From contig JAPLJZ010000112.1 of NCBI GenBank assembly GCA_026388335.1, positions 1 through 45,368 of the forward strand: a DNA stretch of 45,368 nt, written 5' to 3'. The notes beneath the pieces were generated by a model. The model was not told the DNA's origin. It did no database searches and saw nothing but the letters and a program-made list of their open reading frames with translations. Every line of letters begins with the position of its first letter. The first letter of the stretch is position 1. The DNA is from Deltaproteobacteria bacterium (lineage in GTDB: Bacteria; Desulfobacterota; Syntrophia; Syntrophales; UBA8958). Shown here in pieces: positions 16,328-26,300 of the stretch. The translations under genes were made by a program, and so were the position numbers.

Positions 16328-16822
16328 ATGAATTGCCGCACGATCCTCAAAATGTTTGCCGCATACCAGGACGGAGAACTCGACTCGTCAGAGCGAAGCC
16401 GGGTTGAGAGTCATCTGGAAAGCTGTCTCTCGTGCAGCAAATATTATGCAGAAACGGAAGGGGTCTGGCAAGCCCTGGACGGGATGCAGGAAATAGAGCC
16501 ATCCCCTGGCTTTTACAGGTCCATCTTCAAAAAGATCCATGCCCCTCCTCGTAAGAACCATTTCCAGAAATATCTTTCATGGATCATGGACTTTTTCCCG
16601 GCACCGGCGGTCGCAATTCCAGTATTGCTGATCTGTATTGTCTGTGGAGTGGCCATGGGAAACATCATCGGGAGTGGTTTGGGAATCGAGAAGAACTACA
16701 CAACTCATTCTCAGTCATTGACGAATGTAAATACAGTCGGCGTATTTTCTCCTATCCCTCCGGGTACCCTGGGGGATGGTTATTTGCGGTTGGCGGGCAT
16801 TTCGGAGGAACATAAGAAATGA
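16328..16822 (+). CDS. Anti-sigma factor with N-terminal zinc-finger (zf-HC2) and one membrane helix
   Basis: The first 45 residues match the zinc-binding anti-sigma domain: MNCRTI, AAYQDGELDSSER, then HLESCLSCSKYY with the H-x3-C-x2-C ligands. A transmembrane helix (AIPVLLICIVCGVAMG) lies near residues 95-112, leaving about 50 residues outside the membrane. It should bind the ECF sigma factor encoded just upstream and release it on envelope stress. Its stop overlaps the start of the Spy-like gene (ATGA). The length of 164 residues fits the family. Confidence 0.88.
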   Translation: MNCRTILKMFAAYQDGELDSSERSRVESHLESCLSCSKYYAETEGVWQALDGMQEIEPSPGFYRSIFKKIHAPPRKNHFQKYLSWIMDFFPAPAVAIPVLLICIVCGVAMGNIIGSGLGIEKNYTTHSQSLTNVNTVGVFSPIPPGTLGDGYLRLAGISEEHKK

Positions 16823-17310
16823 AAATTAAAGCATGGGTGTTCATTCTAATCTTATCTTTATTCATGAATGCATCCGTTCTGGCGACGGTGGGGTACCATT
16901 ACTATCGCAACACCTGCCTGACCCCATCTGCCCCCTGTCCACTCAACGGGGGAAACCATCATCTATACCAGTCTCTTGGCTTGTCTCATGCGCAATTGGC
17001 GCAAATGGAGCCCCTCTCCAAAACGTTTCATGCACGGATCGAGACATTGGGAGCGACAATGGAGGGGAAGAGAAATCTGCTGATCGATCTATTGGAACAT
17101 GAAGGAAGTGACTTAAGTAGCATTGAGGAAACACGCAAAGAAATAGCAGGAATTCAAGACACAATTCAAAAGGAAGTGATGATGCATATTATGCAAACAA
17201 AAAAAATTCTGAATCCCCAACAGCAGAAGCGTTTTTTTGAACTGCTGCGCGGCAGCTTGACCAGCGCCCGTCAGAGTTCAGCATTTCCCATAAGCGGAGG
17301 CAATAAATGA
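16819..17310 (+). CDS. Membrane-anchored Spy/CpxP-like (metal-resistance) periplasmic protein
   Basis: A 163-residue protein with an uncleaved or signal-type N-terminal helix (about residues 5-25). A mostly helical domain follows, with LGLSHAQLAQMEPLSKTFHARIE and LNPQQQKRFFELL, the paired LTxxQ-like repeats of the heavy-metal-resistance/Spy family. Two cysteines (CLTPSAPC) and a cluster of histidines (NHHLYQ) near residues 33-50 could bind metal. It is translationally coupled to both neighbours (ATGA at each end), so it is made together with the anti-sigma factor and the first permease. A role as the periplasmic sensor for the sigma/anti-sigma pair is plausible but inferred. Confidence 0.78.
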   Translation: MKIKAWVFILILSLFMNASVLATVGYHYYRNTCLTPSAPCPLNGGNHHLYQSLGLSHAQLAQMEPLSKTFHARIETLGATMEGKRNLLIDLLEHEGSDLSSIEETRKEIAGIQDTIQKEVMMHIMQTKKILNPQQQKRFFELLRGSLTSARQSSAFPISGGNK

Positions 17311-18557
17311 ATCTGCGTTATGTTTTCAAGGAACTTACCCACCAGAAGCGAAGAACGGTCATTTCCGTTCTTGGACTCTCCATTGGCATCGCCCTCTTCG
17401 TTATCCTTAACGCCCTGTCCTTGGCGTACCATGAGGCGGCCCGGGCGCCACTGAAAGAGGTCGGGGCTGACATCACGGTCCAGAGGCCTGGAAACGTGCC
17501 CGAGGAACTTGTGGGCGCCGTCTTCCCCTGTTCCGCCGTAACAATCGGGGAAGAAGAAATCGATGATATCAAAGAGATACCGGGCATCCAGGGAATTGGC
17601 AGGGCCGTTCTCCTGTGGATTTTCGACCCGAACCGGGCCTGGATTGTCATGGGAATCGAACAAAATAATCCGGTCGGACCATCGATTCTTAAAAACTTCA
17701 TCACGGCGGGGCGTTATTTCGAAACCGGAAAACCGGAGGTCCTCGTGGAAGCGGCCTACGCCCGTCAATTTGGCATCCGGCTTGGAGACCATGTTAACGT
17801 AGCCGGAAGATCATATCCTGTGGTCGGCCTGATCGATGCGTCCCACGCCTCCAAAATCGCCGTGGCCAATCTTTACCTGCCTCTGGCGGAGGCACAGGCC
17901 ATCGCGGCGGCATCAAAAAATTTGCGGTCCGTTTCCCCCTTTGCCGGAGAAGATGTCAACCTCCTCTTTATCAGGGCCGATCAGGATCGGATCACAGCCG
18001 TCGCCGCGGCTGTCAAAGGCATCCTCGGAGAAAAGGCCACCGTTGCCACCCCGGAGTCATTTCTGAAACTCCTGGGCAGTCTCTTTGCCCTGTCGGACAA
18101 ATTCACCTTGGCCGCCTCGATTATTGCCATGATTATCGCCATCCTCATTGCCTTCAAAACCATGGCGGGAAATGTCGCCGAGCGGGCCAGAGAGATCGGT
18201 GTTATGAAGGCTGTGGGCTGGACCCATCGTAATGTTACGATGCAACTCCTGGCGGAATCGGTCATCCAGGGTTTCGCCGCCGGGCTCCTGGGGCTCCTGA
18301 TCGCCCAAGCGGCCGCGTTCGCCCTGGGGTTCATGACCGTCAACATCCCCATTCCCTGGGAGATGAGCCCGACCCCCCATTTTCTCCCCGGTGGCGGCGA
18401 CCCCCTCTTTAAAACACTGCGCCTTCCCGTCCACATCCCCTGGTCCCTGGCGGCTTTTGCCCTACTCCTCTCCGTGATCATCGGGGGGCTGACGGGGGCG
18501 CTCTTGGGCAGACACATTTCCAAAATCAAACCTTCGGAGGTTTTAAGGCATGAATAA
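17307..18557 (+). CDS. MacB/FtsX-type ABC transporter permease 1
   Basis: The 416-residue protein has the MacB/LolC/FtsX topology: an N-terminal helix (about residues 18-40), a periplasmic domain of about 230 residues, and three C-terminal helices. The FtsX-type signature is seen in AREIGVMKAVGWTHRNV, and the end KIKPSEVLRHE is typical. It has no ATPase domain. It shares clear sequence with the second permease at 19629-20867, especially both ends, so the two arose by duplication. It overlaps the ATPase gene by eight bases. Such permeases do not move solutes through a channel but drive conformational work on periplasmic partners, as in MacB or LolCDE. Confidence 0.9.
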   Translation: MNLRYVFKELTHQKRRTVISVLGLSIGIALFVILNALSLAYHEAARAPLKEVGADITVQRPGNVPEELVGAVFPCSAVTIGEEEIDDIKEIPGIQGIGRAVLLWIFDPNRAWIVMGIEQNNPVGPSILKNFITAGRYFETGKPEVLVEAAYARQFGIRLGDHVNVAGRSYPVVGLIDASHASKIAVANLYLPLAEAQAIAAASKNLRSVSPFAGEDVNLLFIRADQDRITAVAAAVKGILGEKATVATPESFLKLLGSLFALSDKFTLAASIIAMIIAILIAFKTMAGNVAERAREIGVMKAVGWTHRNVTMQLLAESVIQGFAAGLLGLLIAQAAAFALGFMTVNIPIPWEMSPTPHFLPGGGDPLFKTLRLPVHIPWSLAAFALLLSVIIGGLTGALLGRHISKIKPSEVLRHE

Positions 18558-19218
18558 ATTGGATATTCTGGTCGGCGTCGATCTGACCAAAACATACGGC
18601 GATCTAACCGTCGTCAAGGGGGTCTCCCTGGCCGTCCGGGAAGGCGAGTTCGTTTCCCTGGTCGGCAAATCCGGCTGCGGCAAGACTACGCTACTTTCCA
18701 TTTTGTCAGGATTGGAGCATCCCACCCACGGGCAGGCAGTCCTTAACGGCAAAAATATCACCGACGCCTCGGAGGACGAACTGGCCCTCTTCCGCCGGGA
18801 GAACGTCGGCTTTATCTTCCAGTCCTTCAATCTGATCCCAACACTCTCAGCCTGGGAGAATGTGGCGCTGCCTCTTTTCCCTGTTCAAATGACTGAAGCG
18901 GAGCGTCGACGGCGAGCAACGGAACTCCTTGACCAAATGGAACTGGCGCACCGCCTGGAACATCTGCCTGCCGCCCTTTCCGGGGGAGAGAAACAGCGGG
19001 TCGCTATTGCCCGCTCCCTGATCAATCACCCCAAGATCGTTTTCGCCGACGAACCGACTGGCAATCTGGACACGGCTACAGGCGATGCCATTATGGCGAT
19101 CCTGAACCAGTTGCATCAGCAGCAGGGCATGACCATCCTGATGGTCACCCATGAACCGGAACTGGCCAAAACGGCCGATCGCGTCCTGCGCATGCAGGAT
19201 GGGGAGGTATTGTCATGA
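18550..19218 (+). CDS. LolD/MacB-type ABC transporter ATP-binding protein
   Basis: A 222-residue stand-alone ATPase with all motifs: Walker A GKSGCGKTT, Q-loop FIFQSFNLIP, signature LSGGEKQR, Walker B IVFADEPTGNLD and switch VTHEPE. This subgroup powers FtsX-type permeases. It sits between two related permeases with no second ATPase, so a heteromeric complex (two permeases and an ATPase dimer), as in LolCDE, is likely. It overlaps both neighbours: eight bases with permease 1, ATGA with the small thioredoxin-fold gene. Confidence 0.92.
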   Translation: MNKLDILVGVDLTKTYGDLTVVKGVSLAVREGEFVSLVGKSGCGKTTLLSILSGLEHPTHGQAVLNGKNITDASEDELALFRRENVGFIFQSFNLIPTLSAWENVALPLFPVQMTEAERRRRATELLDQMELAHRLEHLPAALSGGEKQRVAIARSLINHPKIVFADEPTGNLDTATGDAIMAILNQLHQQQGMTILMVTHEPELAKTADRVLRMQDGEVLS

Positions 19219-19622
19219 AAAAAAAGATCTTATGCGGCTTGATCCTGCTATTAATTATGTGGATTCCGACAAATATTCCGGCAGCTCCAGCGGTTTCAGT
19301 GGAGATCCTCTACATGAGCCACGGCCCCCTGATGCCAACGGTGAAAGAGATCCAGAATCTCTGCAATCATTACGGAAAGAAGCTTAACGTCTCCTGGCAT
19401 GACTTTGAAACAACGGACGGGGAAGCGTTCATGGCCCGTAAGGGCATCCGCCAGCATGTTCCTCTGATTATCTGGATCAACGGCAAGTCCACCCTGAAGG
19501 TAAAGGGTAAAGATATTTCCTTCGTCGGTTTTCCGACCGGATCGGGACCCGCTTTCTTCCAGGGAAAATGGACCATGGATGATCTGCGCGGGGCGTTGGA
19601 TCTGGCTACCGGTCAAAAGTGA
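19215..19622 (+). CDS. Small secreted thioredoxin-fold-like protein lacking the CxxC motif
   Basis: The 135-residue protein has a signal peptide (about residues 1-23). A compact alpha/beta domain follows. Strand VSVEILYMSHGP, a helix, strand KLNVSWHDF, then HVPLIIWINGK with a proline in the place of the cis-proline of thioredoxins. The usual active-site CxxC would fall near YMSHGPLMPT, which has no cysteine; the only mature cysteine is in LCNHYG. So it is probably not an oxidoreductase. It lies between the ATPase and the second permease, with ATGA overlap upstream and six bases downstream. It is likely a periplasmic partner of the ABC complex. The fold assignment is by pattern only. Confidence 0.6.
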   Translation: MKKKILCGLILLLIMWIPTNIPAAPAVSVEILYMSHGPLMPTVKEIQNLCNHYGKKLNVSWHDFETTDGEAFMARKGIRQHVPLIIWINGKSTLKVKGKDISFVGFPTGSGPAFFQGKWTMDDLRGALDLATGQK

Positions 19623-19628
19623 GGTCAT

Positions 19629-20867
19629 ATGAATTATGCTTATATCTTGAAGGAACTGCGCCATCATCGTCACCGGACGCTGGTCAACATTCTGGGGATT
19701 GCTGTGGGGATTGCCCTCTTTGTGTCCATTAACGCCGTCTCGACGGCCTACCAGCAAGCCGTGAGCCTCCCCTTCAAAAATCTGGGGGCGGATCTCGTGG
19801 TCCAGCGGGCGGAAAAGCGCGCCGTGGACTCATCACAGGCCGGTCCCTCCATGCGGGGAATACGTCTTCCTTTTTCAAATCAGCTTCTTTCCGCTGATGA
19901 TCTCGATAAGCTCCGCATCATGCCCGGTATCGGCGCCATGGCCGGATCGCTTCTCCTCTGGGATTTCGACCGGGGCGGCTTCCGGACGATCATGGGTGTA
20001 GATCTTTCCCAACCGAGCCTGGGGCCGGTGCATATTAAAGAATGGCTGGTTAAAGGGCGTTTTCCGGATAAAAAGGGCGAGGTTATCCTGGAAAAGCACT
20101 ACGCCAAGTTTCACAACACGCAATTGGGCGACCAGTTTACCATCGGCAGCCGGTCTTTTCTCGTCGTGGGGCTTCTGGAGATCCGGGAAGGCGCCCAGAT
20201 TGCTTCGGCGAACATCTACCTGCCTTTGGCCGACGCCCAGGACCTGATGGGCGATGAATCCAAAAGTGTGAATCTCGTTTATCTCCGCTTGCAGAACCCG
20301 TCCCGCCTGAACCAGACGAAAACAGAGATTATGCAGGCCATGCCGGGAATTTCCGTGGCGAGTTCGGACGCCATCCTCGAAGTTATGGGAGGCGTTTCCC
20401 GGATTTCCGACCAATTTTCCTTGGTCGTTTCTCTGGTCGCCTTGGCCGGAGCCGTCTTTCTGATCATTAAAACCATGCTGGGAAACCTCGTGGAACGCTC
20501 CCGCGAAATCGGTATTCTGAAGGCCGTGGGCTGGACCGGCGGCGATGTGCAGAAGCAACTCATGGGAGAGGTTTTTCTTCAATCCATGATGGGGGGGATC
20601 GTGGGGATCGCCGCCGGATATCTCATCTCTTATCTGCTAGGTTATCTTGCTATTCCGGTCACAACCCCCTGGGAGGTCAACCTTTTGCCCGCCTTTGCCA
20701 AAGAGACCGGGGCGGCTGCCCAGACGATCCGCCTGCCCGTCAGCTTCTCTGCCGGCTTGACCGCCGCCGCCCTGGCCCTTTCCCTCCTTGCAGGCGGCCT
20801 GGCAAGCTATTTCATGGGGAGGCGCATGGCAAAGATGAAACCAACCGATATCCTTAGGCGATTATAA
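19629..20867 (+). CDS. MacB/FtsX-type ABC transporter permease 2
   Basis: A 412-residue paralogue of the first permease. Both start MN.....KEL.H...RT with a shared IGIALFV...AVS stretch, and both have REIG.(L/M)KAVGWT near residue 290 and end in KP(S/T)..LR. Topology is again one N-terminal helix, a periplasmic domain and three C-terminal helices, without an ATPase domain. The periplasmic domains differ more, suggesting distinct partners. The start lies six bases after the thioredoxin-like gene. The TolC gene follows after ten bases, so the ABC part and the RND part appear to be one transcript. Confidence 0.9.
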   Translation: MNYAYILKELRHHRHRTLVNILGIAVGIALFVSINAVSTAYQQAVSLPFKNLGADLVVQRAEKRAVDSSQAGPSMRGIRLPFSNQLLSADDLDKLRIMPGIGAMAGSLLLWDFDRGGFRTIMGVDLSQPSLGPVHIKEWLVKGRFPDKKGEVILEKHYAKFHNTQLGDQFTIGSRSFLVVGLLEIREGAQIASANIYLPLADAQDLMGDESKSVNLVYLRLQNPSRLNQTKTEIMQAMPGISVASSDAILEVMGGVSRISDQFSLVVSLVALAGAVFLIIKTMLGNLVERSREIGILKAVGWTGGDVQKQLMGEVFLQSMMGGIVGIAAGYLISYLLGYLAIPVTTPWEVNLLPAFAKETGAAAQTIRLPVSFSAGLTAAALALSLLAGGLASYFMGRRMAKMKPTDILRRL

Positions 20868-20877
20868 TTGACGATTT

Positions 20878-22254
20878 ATGAAAAGTATATCCTTAAAAAC
20901 ATTTATGATGGCGCTTTTATTCTTCTGTATGGGCCATGCTATGTTGGAGTACGCACCTGTGTTAGCCCAAACATCTCCCGCAAAGTCGTCAACAACAAGC
21001 GGACAATCAAGCGAACCTCTCTCCCTGAAAGGATGTATCAGTAAGGCTTTACAGGCAAATCCGTCCCTTGCCGAGGCGCGCCTAGGCGTGAGCGCCGCAG
21101 AAAAAGGCATAGACAGCGCTTGGGGAAATCATCTGCCAAAGCTTTCTCTTGATGGGAATTTTACCCAGCGGCAAGATCCCTGGCCCTATATCCCTGCCCA
21201 ATCGAACATCATCGGGCCGCATTTCAGCGATAATTTCGCCTCCTGGGGAGTGGTAATGAGTTTACCCATCTACAAGGGAGGACAGATCTCCAACGGCGTC
21301 GAACTGGCCAAAATCCGCAAAACTCTTCAGGAGGAATACCAGGCACTGAACCGTAACGACATCATTGCCAATACCGTCAATACGTACAACAAGCTCCTGC
21401 AATTCCAGAAACTCCGGGAAGCCTCGCAATCATCCGTAACCGCCCTGGAGAATCAACAAAAGAACTCACAACTTCTCTTCGATGTAGGGCGTATTGCCAA
21501 GGCCGACCTGTTGAAGGTGGAGGTGCAGCTTGCCAATGAGCAGCAGCGGCTCTTATCGATTGATGAGGGACTCGCCAATCTGTCGGGGATGCTCCGTTAT
21601 CTAATGGGGGAGTCCCTGCGCGGCCCGGCGGCAGTACCAGCGCAGTCTGACCGCCTGATCATGCCTGAATTAATTACCGACTTCGATCAGGGTCTTGTCA
21701 GTGCGCAAAAAAAGCGCCCGGAGTACCGGATGGCCGTGACGGGAGTTCAGGAAGCAGGTGTCAACCGTAATCTCGCCCGGGGCAAGCTGCTGCCGACCGT
21801 CCAGGCTTTTGCCGGCTACATGGATCAGTACGGTTTCACCCCCGGATACCAGGAAGCCAACTGGTTTACCGGGGTCAACCTGAGTATGCCGCTGTTTGAA
21901 AAATCCTTCTATGACGACTTGGCCAAAGAGCGCATTTTGGAAGAAAAAGCCGGCAAGCGTCTCCAGGCTGCAGATAATCAGCTCCGCCTTGATTTGCAGA
22001 CGGCTATCTCATCGCTGATGGAGAGTAGAAGCCGGGTCCTGACCGATCAAAAGGTTATTGACCATGCGAATGAATCATTTCGCATCGAGCAAAAAAAATA
22101 CACCAGTGGCGCCGGGGCAGTCGTAGATCTTCTTTTTGCTCAGTCGGCCTATGTGACGGCAGTGGCCAATTATTCGCAGGCCCTGTTTGACTATAACGCC
22201 GCCATTGTTGCTTATCGAAAAGTGACAGGCACTCTGGAGGAATATCTACAATGA
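20878..22254 (+). CDS. TolC-family outer membrane efflux protein
   Basis: A 458-residue outer membrane factor with a signal peptide (ending VLAQT, near residue 32). Two repeated helical/beta halves follow. Family features include LSLKGCISKALQANPSLAEARLGV at the start of the mature protein and the second-half repeat KKRPEYRMAVTGVQEA. As a trimer it forms the outer-membrane channel and long periplasmic tunnel used by RND, MFS or ABC pumps. It is followed without a gap by the membrane fusion protein (ATGA). It could serve both the RND pump and the ABC complex encoded just upstream. Confidence 0.9.
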   Translation: MKSISLKTFMMALLFFCMGHAMLEYAPVLAQTSPAKSSTTSGQSSEPLSLKGCISKALQANPSLAEARLGVSAAEKGIDSAWGNHLPKLSLDGNFTQRQDPWPYIPAQSNIIGPHFSDNFASWGVVMSLPIYKGGQISNGVELAKIRKTLQEEYQALNRNDIIANTVNTYNKLLQFQKLREASQSSVTALENQQKNSQLLFDVGRIAKADLLKVEVQLANEQQRLLSIDEGLANLSGMLRYLMGESLRGPAAVPAQSDRLIMPELITDFDQGLVSAQKKRPEYRMAVTGVQEAGVNRNLARGKLLPTVQAFAGYMDQYGFTPGYQEANWFTGVNLSMPLFEKSFYDDLAKERILEEKAGKRLQAADNQLRLDLQTAISSLMESRSRVLTDQKVIDHANESFRIEQKKYTSGAGAVVDLLFAQSAYVTAVANYSQALFDYNAAIVAYRKVTGTLEEYLQ

Positions 22255-23387
22255 AAAAAAAGCTTATTGTTCTGGGAGTAATCATCGCTCTTATGGCCGG
22301 CGCTTTTCTGCTGGTCAAAAAGAAACAGCATGACGTAGCCTCCCTCCCCAAGCCGGCGGTGAATCTGCCGACCATCCAGACAACTGTAGCGACACAGGGA
22401 AATCTGGAAGTCACAACCCATTATCTGGGGGTGATTGAACCATATACGCGGAGCGATCTTTCGGCACGGATTTCAGGGAATATTCTTAATATTTACAAGC
22501 GTGAGGGCGATTCCGTCCGTTCTGGCGAGCTGGTGGCGAGCATTGATGACCGGGAATTGGCGGATCGGTCCATAGCAGTCAATGCGGAGGCGCTGGCTAC
22601 ACAGCAGAAAATTGCCGGGGCCAAGAGCGCATACGAGACGCAGAAGTCGTCCTATGAGCGGGATGTGGAGCTCTATAGGGAAGGTGCGATTTCCAAAGAA
22701 GCGCTGGAGCGATCCCGAGCAGCCTTTGACGGCGCGCAGGCGACAGTTTCCTCTTTCCAGGAAAGCCTGCAAGGGATGAAAAAAAGCGCCTCCGCAGCGC
22801 GGACGCAAGCCGGCTACGCGAAAATCCACGCCCCTTTTGCCGGTATGGTCAGCAAACGGTGGAGCGACCCGGGAGACCTGGCTGTCCCGGGCAAACCGAT
22901 TTTGACAATCGAAAAGTTGTCCCCGTTTAAAGTTGTGGTTCAAATCCCCCAAGAGGAAATCAACCGGGTGAAGAAAGGGACAAAGGTTTATCTATCGAAT
23001 GGCGAGCAGCGCCAAAGCGCCACGGTTGACCGTGTCTATCCGGCCTTGGGCAGAAATCTGCTGGGGGTGATGGAAATCGTTCTTGCCAACCGCCCTTTCC
23101 AACTCCCCTCCGGATCCACCGTGGGCATAGATCTGGTCGTGAGTCAGGTCACCGGCATCCTCGTTCCGGAAAACGCCGTTGTGAAGACTGACCAAGGGGT
23201 CTTTATCTATGTCCTTAATAAAAATATCATCAGTGTCAAGAAGGTCAGCCTGCTGGGAACGAGCGCCAACCGATCCGCCGTTAGCGGTCCGATCAGTGCC
23301 GGCGAAGCCGTTGCTGTCGGACAGGAAAACCGGCTCCTCAGCCTGAAAGATGGTAGCGTCGTCAGTCCCGCCGGGGTCAAGCCATGA
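22251..23387 (+). CDS. RND efflux pump periplasmic adaptor (membrane fusion protein)
   Basis: A 378-residue adaptor with an N-terminal membrane anchor/signal (residues 5-20). The first half-lipoyl region is SGNILNIYKREGDSVRSGELVASID, then comes a long helical hairpin (about residues 95-185), and the second half-lipoyl region is AGYAKIHAPFAGMVSKRWSD. Beta-barrel and membrane-proximal domains follow. It links TolC to the RND pump. It overlaps both neighbours by ATGA, giving a fixed tolC-adaptor-pump order. No metal-binding motifs typical of CusB are evident. Confidence 0.9.
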   Translation: MKKKLIVLGVIIALMAGAFLLVKKKQHDVASLPKPAVNLPTIQTTVATQGNLEVTTHYLGVIEPYTRSDLSARISGNILNIYKREGDSVRSGELVASIDDRELADRSIAVNAEALATQQKIAGAKSAYETQKSSYERDVELYREGAISKEALERSRAAFDGAQATVSSFQESLQGMKKSASAARTQAGYAKIHAPFAGMVSKRWSDPGDLAVPGKPILTIEKLSPFKVVVQIPQEEINRVKKGTKVYLSNGEQRQSATVDRVYPALGRNLLGVMEIVLANRPFQLPSGSTVGIDLVVSQVTGILVPENAVVKTDQGVFIYVLNKNIISVKKVSLLGTSANRSAVSGPISAGEAVAVGQENRLLSLKDGSVVSPAGVKP

Positions 23388-26300
23388 ATTTTGTCGCCCG
23401 GTACATCAAAAGACCGCATCTGGTCCTCTCCATCGTCTTGCTCCTGTCGGCGGTAGGCGTCATCGGCTATATAAAAATGCCCTTCAATCTCTTCCCCGAC
23501 GTGGACCGCCCGCAGATCAGCGTCATCACCGTTATGCCCGGAGCCGCGGCGGCCGATGTTGAGGCTGACATCTCCCGGACGATTGAAAAGGAACTCTCCA
23601 CCATTGACCTTGTGCGCCGGGTGACCTCCACCTCCAAGGATGAGGTTTCCGTTGTCCAGGCCGAATTTGAATATCAGAAAGGTCTGGAAGCAGCGGCCAC
23701 CGATGTGGCCAATGCCCTGAGCAAAATCAGCGCCCGGCTGCCCGTTAATATCCGTCCACCCCAGATTTTCAAGATCAGCCAGGCCACACAACCGACCATG
23801 ACGATTGCCCTTTCCCCCCAGCCGGGCTATCCTGCCGACCTGCGCAAGATCCGGGAAATTGCCGACAACCAGATCAAGGAGGACCTCCTGCGCGTCCCGG
23901 GGATTGCCAATGTGGAAGTCTTCGGCGCCTGGCAGCCGGAAGTGCAAGTGGTAATCGACCCGGACCGGCTGCAGCGTTTCAGTCTGAACCTGAACGACGT
24001 AATGAGCGCCCTGGCTGCACAGAATCAGAATATCCCCCAGGGCCTCATTATCCGCAAAGAAGGACAGTATATCTTCAAAACGGAAGGGCAGGTCAAGAAA
24101 CCGGAAGAACTAAACAGTCTGGTCATCGGCCGGAAAGAGAGCGGAGCGATTCATCTACGCGATGTGGCTGTTATCGAACCGGGTGTGCAGGAACCCCAGT
24201 CGGCCTACCGGGGAAATGGCAAGGAGGCGGTCGGCCTCAATATCCTGCGCGGACAGAACGGCCACACCCTGGACACGATTCAGGCTGCGGAAGGCGCCCT
24301 GCCCCAGCTTCGGTCCAAATATCCTTTCATTCATTTCGAGATCAGCTATACCCAAAAGGAACTGATCACGCTGAGCGTGGACAACATGCTGGAGGCACTC
24401 CGGGACGCCATCCTCATTACCGTTCTGGTCATTTTTTTCTTCCTCGGCAACCTGCGCACCATGTCCCTGGTCGCTATTTCCATCCCCTTTACCTATCTGA
24501 TTACCTTTGCCTTCATGTGGCTGTTCGATTTCGAGTTTCATATGGTCACGCTGACGGGCGTTATCCTGGCCGTGGGCATGCTTCTCGATGATGCGATCGT
24601 CGTCATCGAAAATATTGAACGTCATTACCAGGAAAGCGGGAAAGACCTGGCTGACGTGGTCGCCGGCAGTACCGAAGAGGTCATGCTGGCCATTTTTTCC
24701 GGGACCTACGCCACCGTGGTCGTCCTTGTGCCGATCATCTTCATCGGTGGCTACGTGCAGATGGTTCTGCGGCCGCTGACGCTGTCACTTAGCATTGCCC
24801 TTATTGCCTCCTATATCGTTTCGGTTACCATCATTCCGATCCTTGCCCCGGCCATCCTAAGAAAAACGCTTCAGCCTAACCGGATGGAAACCTGGGTCAA
24901 AAGGGGAAGTGACCGCTTTGTCAATGCCATACGGGATTTCTTTGTGAACACACTCGACGTCGCCCTCCGACATCGCATCCTCTTCATTCTGGCGGCCTTT
25001 GTCATTCTGATGCTCACCAGCAGATTTGCGCGACCGTTGGTTGGTCAGAGTCTTCAGCCGCCCATGGATACGGGCATCATCAAGATCAACTTTGAGGCGG
25101 ACAGTAATTCCTCTCTGGCCCAGTCTCATACGATCCTGCAGCAGATGGAGGCGGTCATCAAAAAGCAGAAAGGGCTGGTTTCCATGAGTTCTACCCTGGG
25201 ATCCGAGCCATCGGTTGTCTCCTTCGGCAGCGGTAAAAATCCTCAACAGGGGAGTGTCAATATCAATATGGTGGACCGGTATCACCGTAAGGAATCCATG
25301 TGGCAGATCGAAAAGGTTCTGCGCGACGAATTTCTGAAAATACCGGGACTAAAATACGTGGATGTTTTCGATTACGGTGCTACACCCGTTTCGACTATAC
25401 GGGCCACGGTGGATGTCATGGCAACCGGACCGGACACCAAGGTCCTCTATACGATTGGCAAGGATATCGAACGCCGCATGGCTGATGTCGGCGGTCTGAA
25501 GTCGGTGTCCCTGAGTTGGACTGCCGATAAGAAAGAGGTCAACTTCATCGCCGACCGTGAGAGATGCGCGTTCTATGGCATCTCTCCCCGGGAGATCGCC
25601 GTGCAAGTACAGGCAGCAGTCCAGGGTGGGATTGCTTCCGTTTTCCGTATCCCCGGTGAGGACGGCTTTCTGATCCGCGTCCGCTACCAGGAGACTTCCC
25701 GGAACAGCATCTCCGGCATGACGGTCCTGAATGTTCACACGCCGGCAGGAGATGTCCCGCTTTCAGCTTTGGGGCGCATCACCATGTCCTATGTGCCCAT
25801 GCTCCTCACCCGGCAGAACCTGCAGAACAGTATCGATGTCCTGGGCCAACGCGAGAAAGCACCGGTTTCACATATTATGGACAACGTCCAGAAGGCTATG
25901 GCTGGCATCAAGCTTCCCCCTGGCTATAAGATCACCCAGGAGGGAGACGCCAAACAAGGTAAGGAATCCTTCGACGCACTCCTGTCCGCAATGGCCATCG
26001 GGATGGTTCTCCTTTATTTTTCTCTGGTCCCGGCTTTCCGGTCCTTCGTCCACCCCCTGACAATTATGTCGGCTATTCCCCTGGCCTTAATCGGCGCCAT
26101 GTGGTCGCTCCTGATCGCGGGAAAGCAGCAGTCCCTCTCGGCCTTCATGGGGATCATCCTCCTGGCGGGCATCGTCGTCAAAAACTCAATTCTCCTCATC
26201 GATTTTATTGAAATGGCCAAGGAACAGGGGTCCTCTACCCTGGAGGCCCTGCGGGACAGTGTCAGGATCAGAACCCGGCCAATTCTGATGACTGCTTTCG

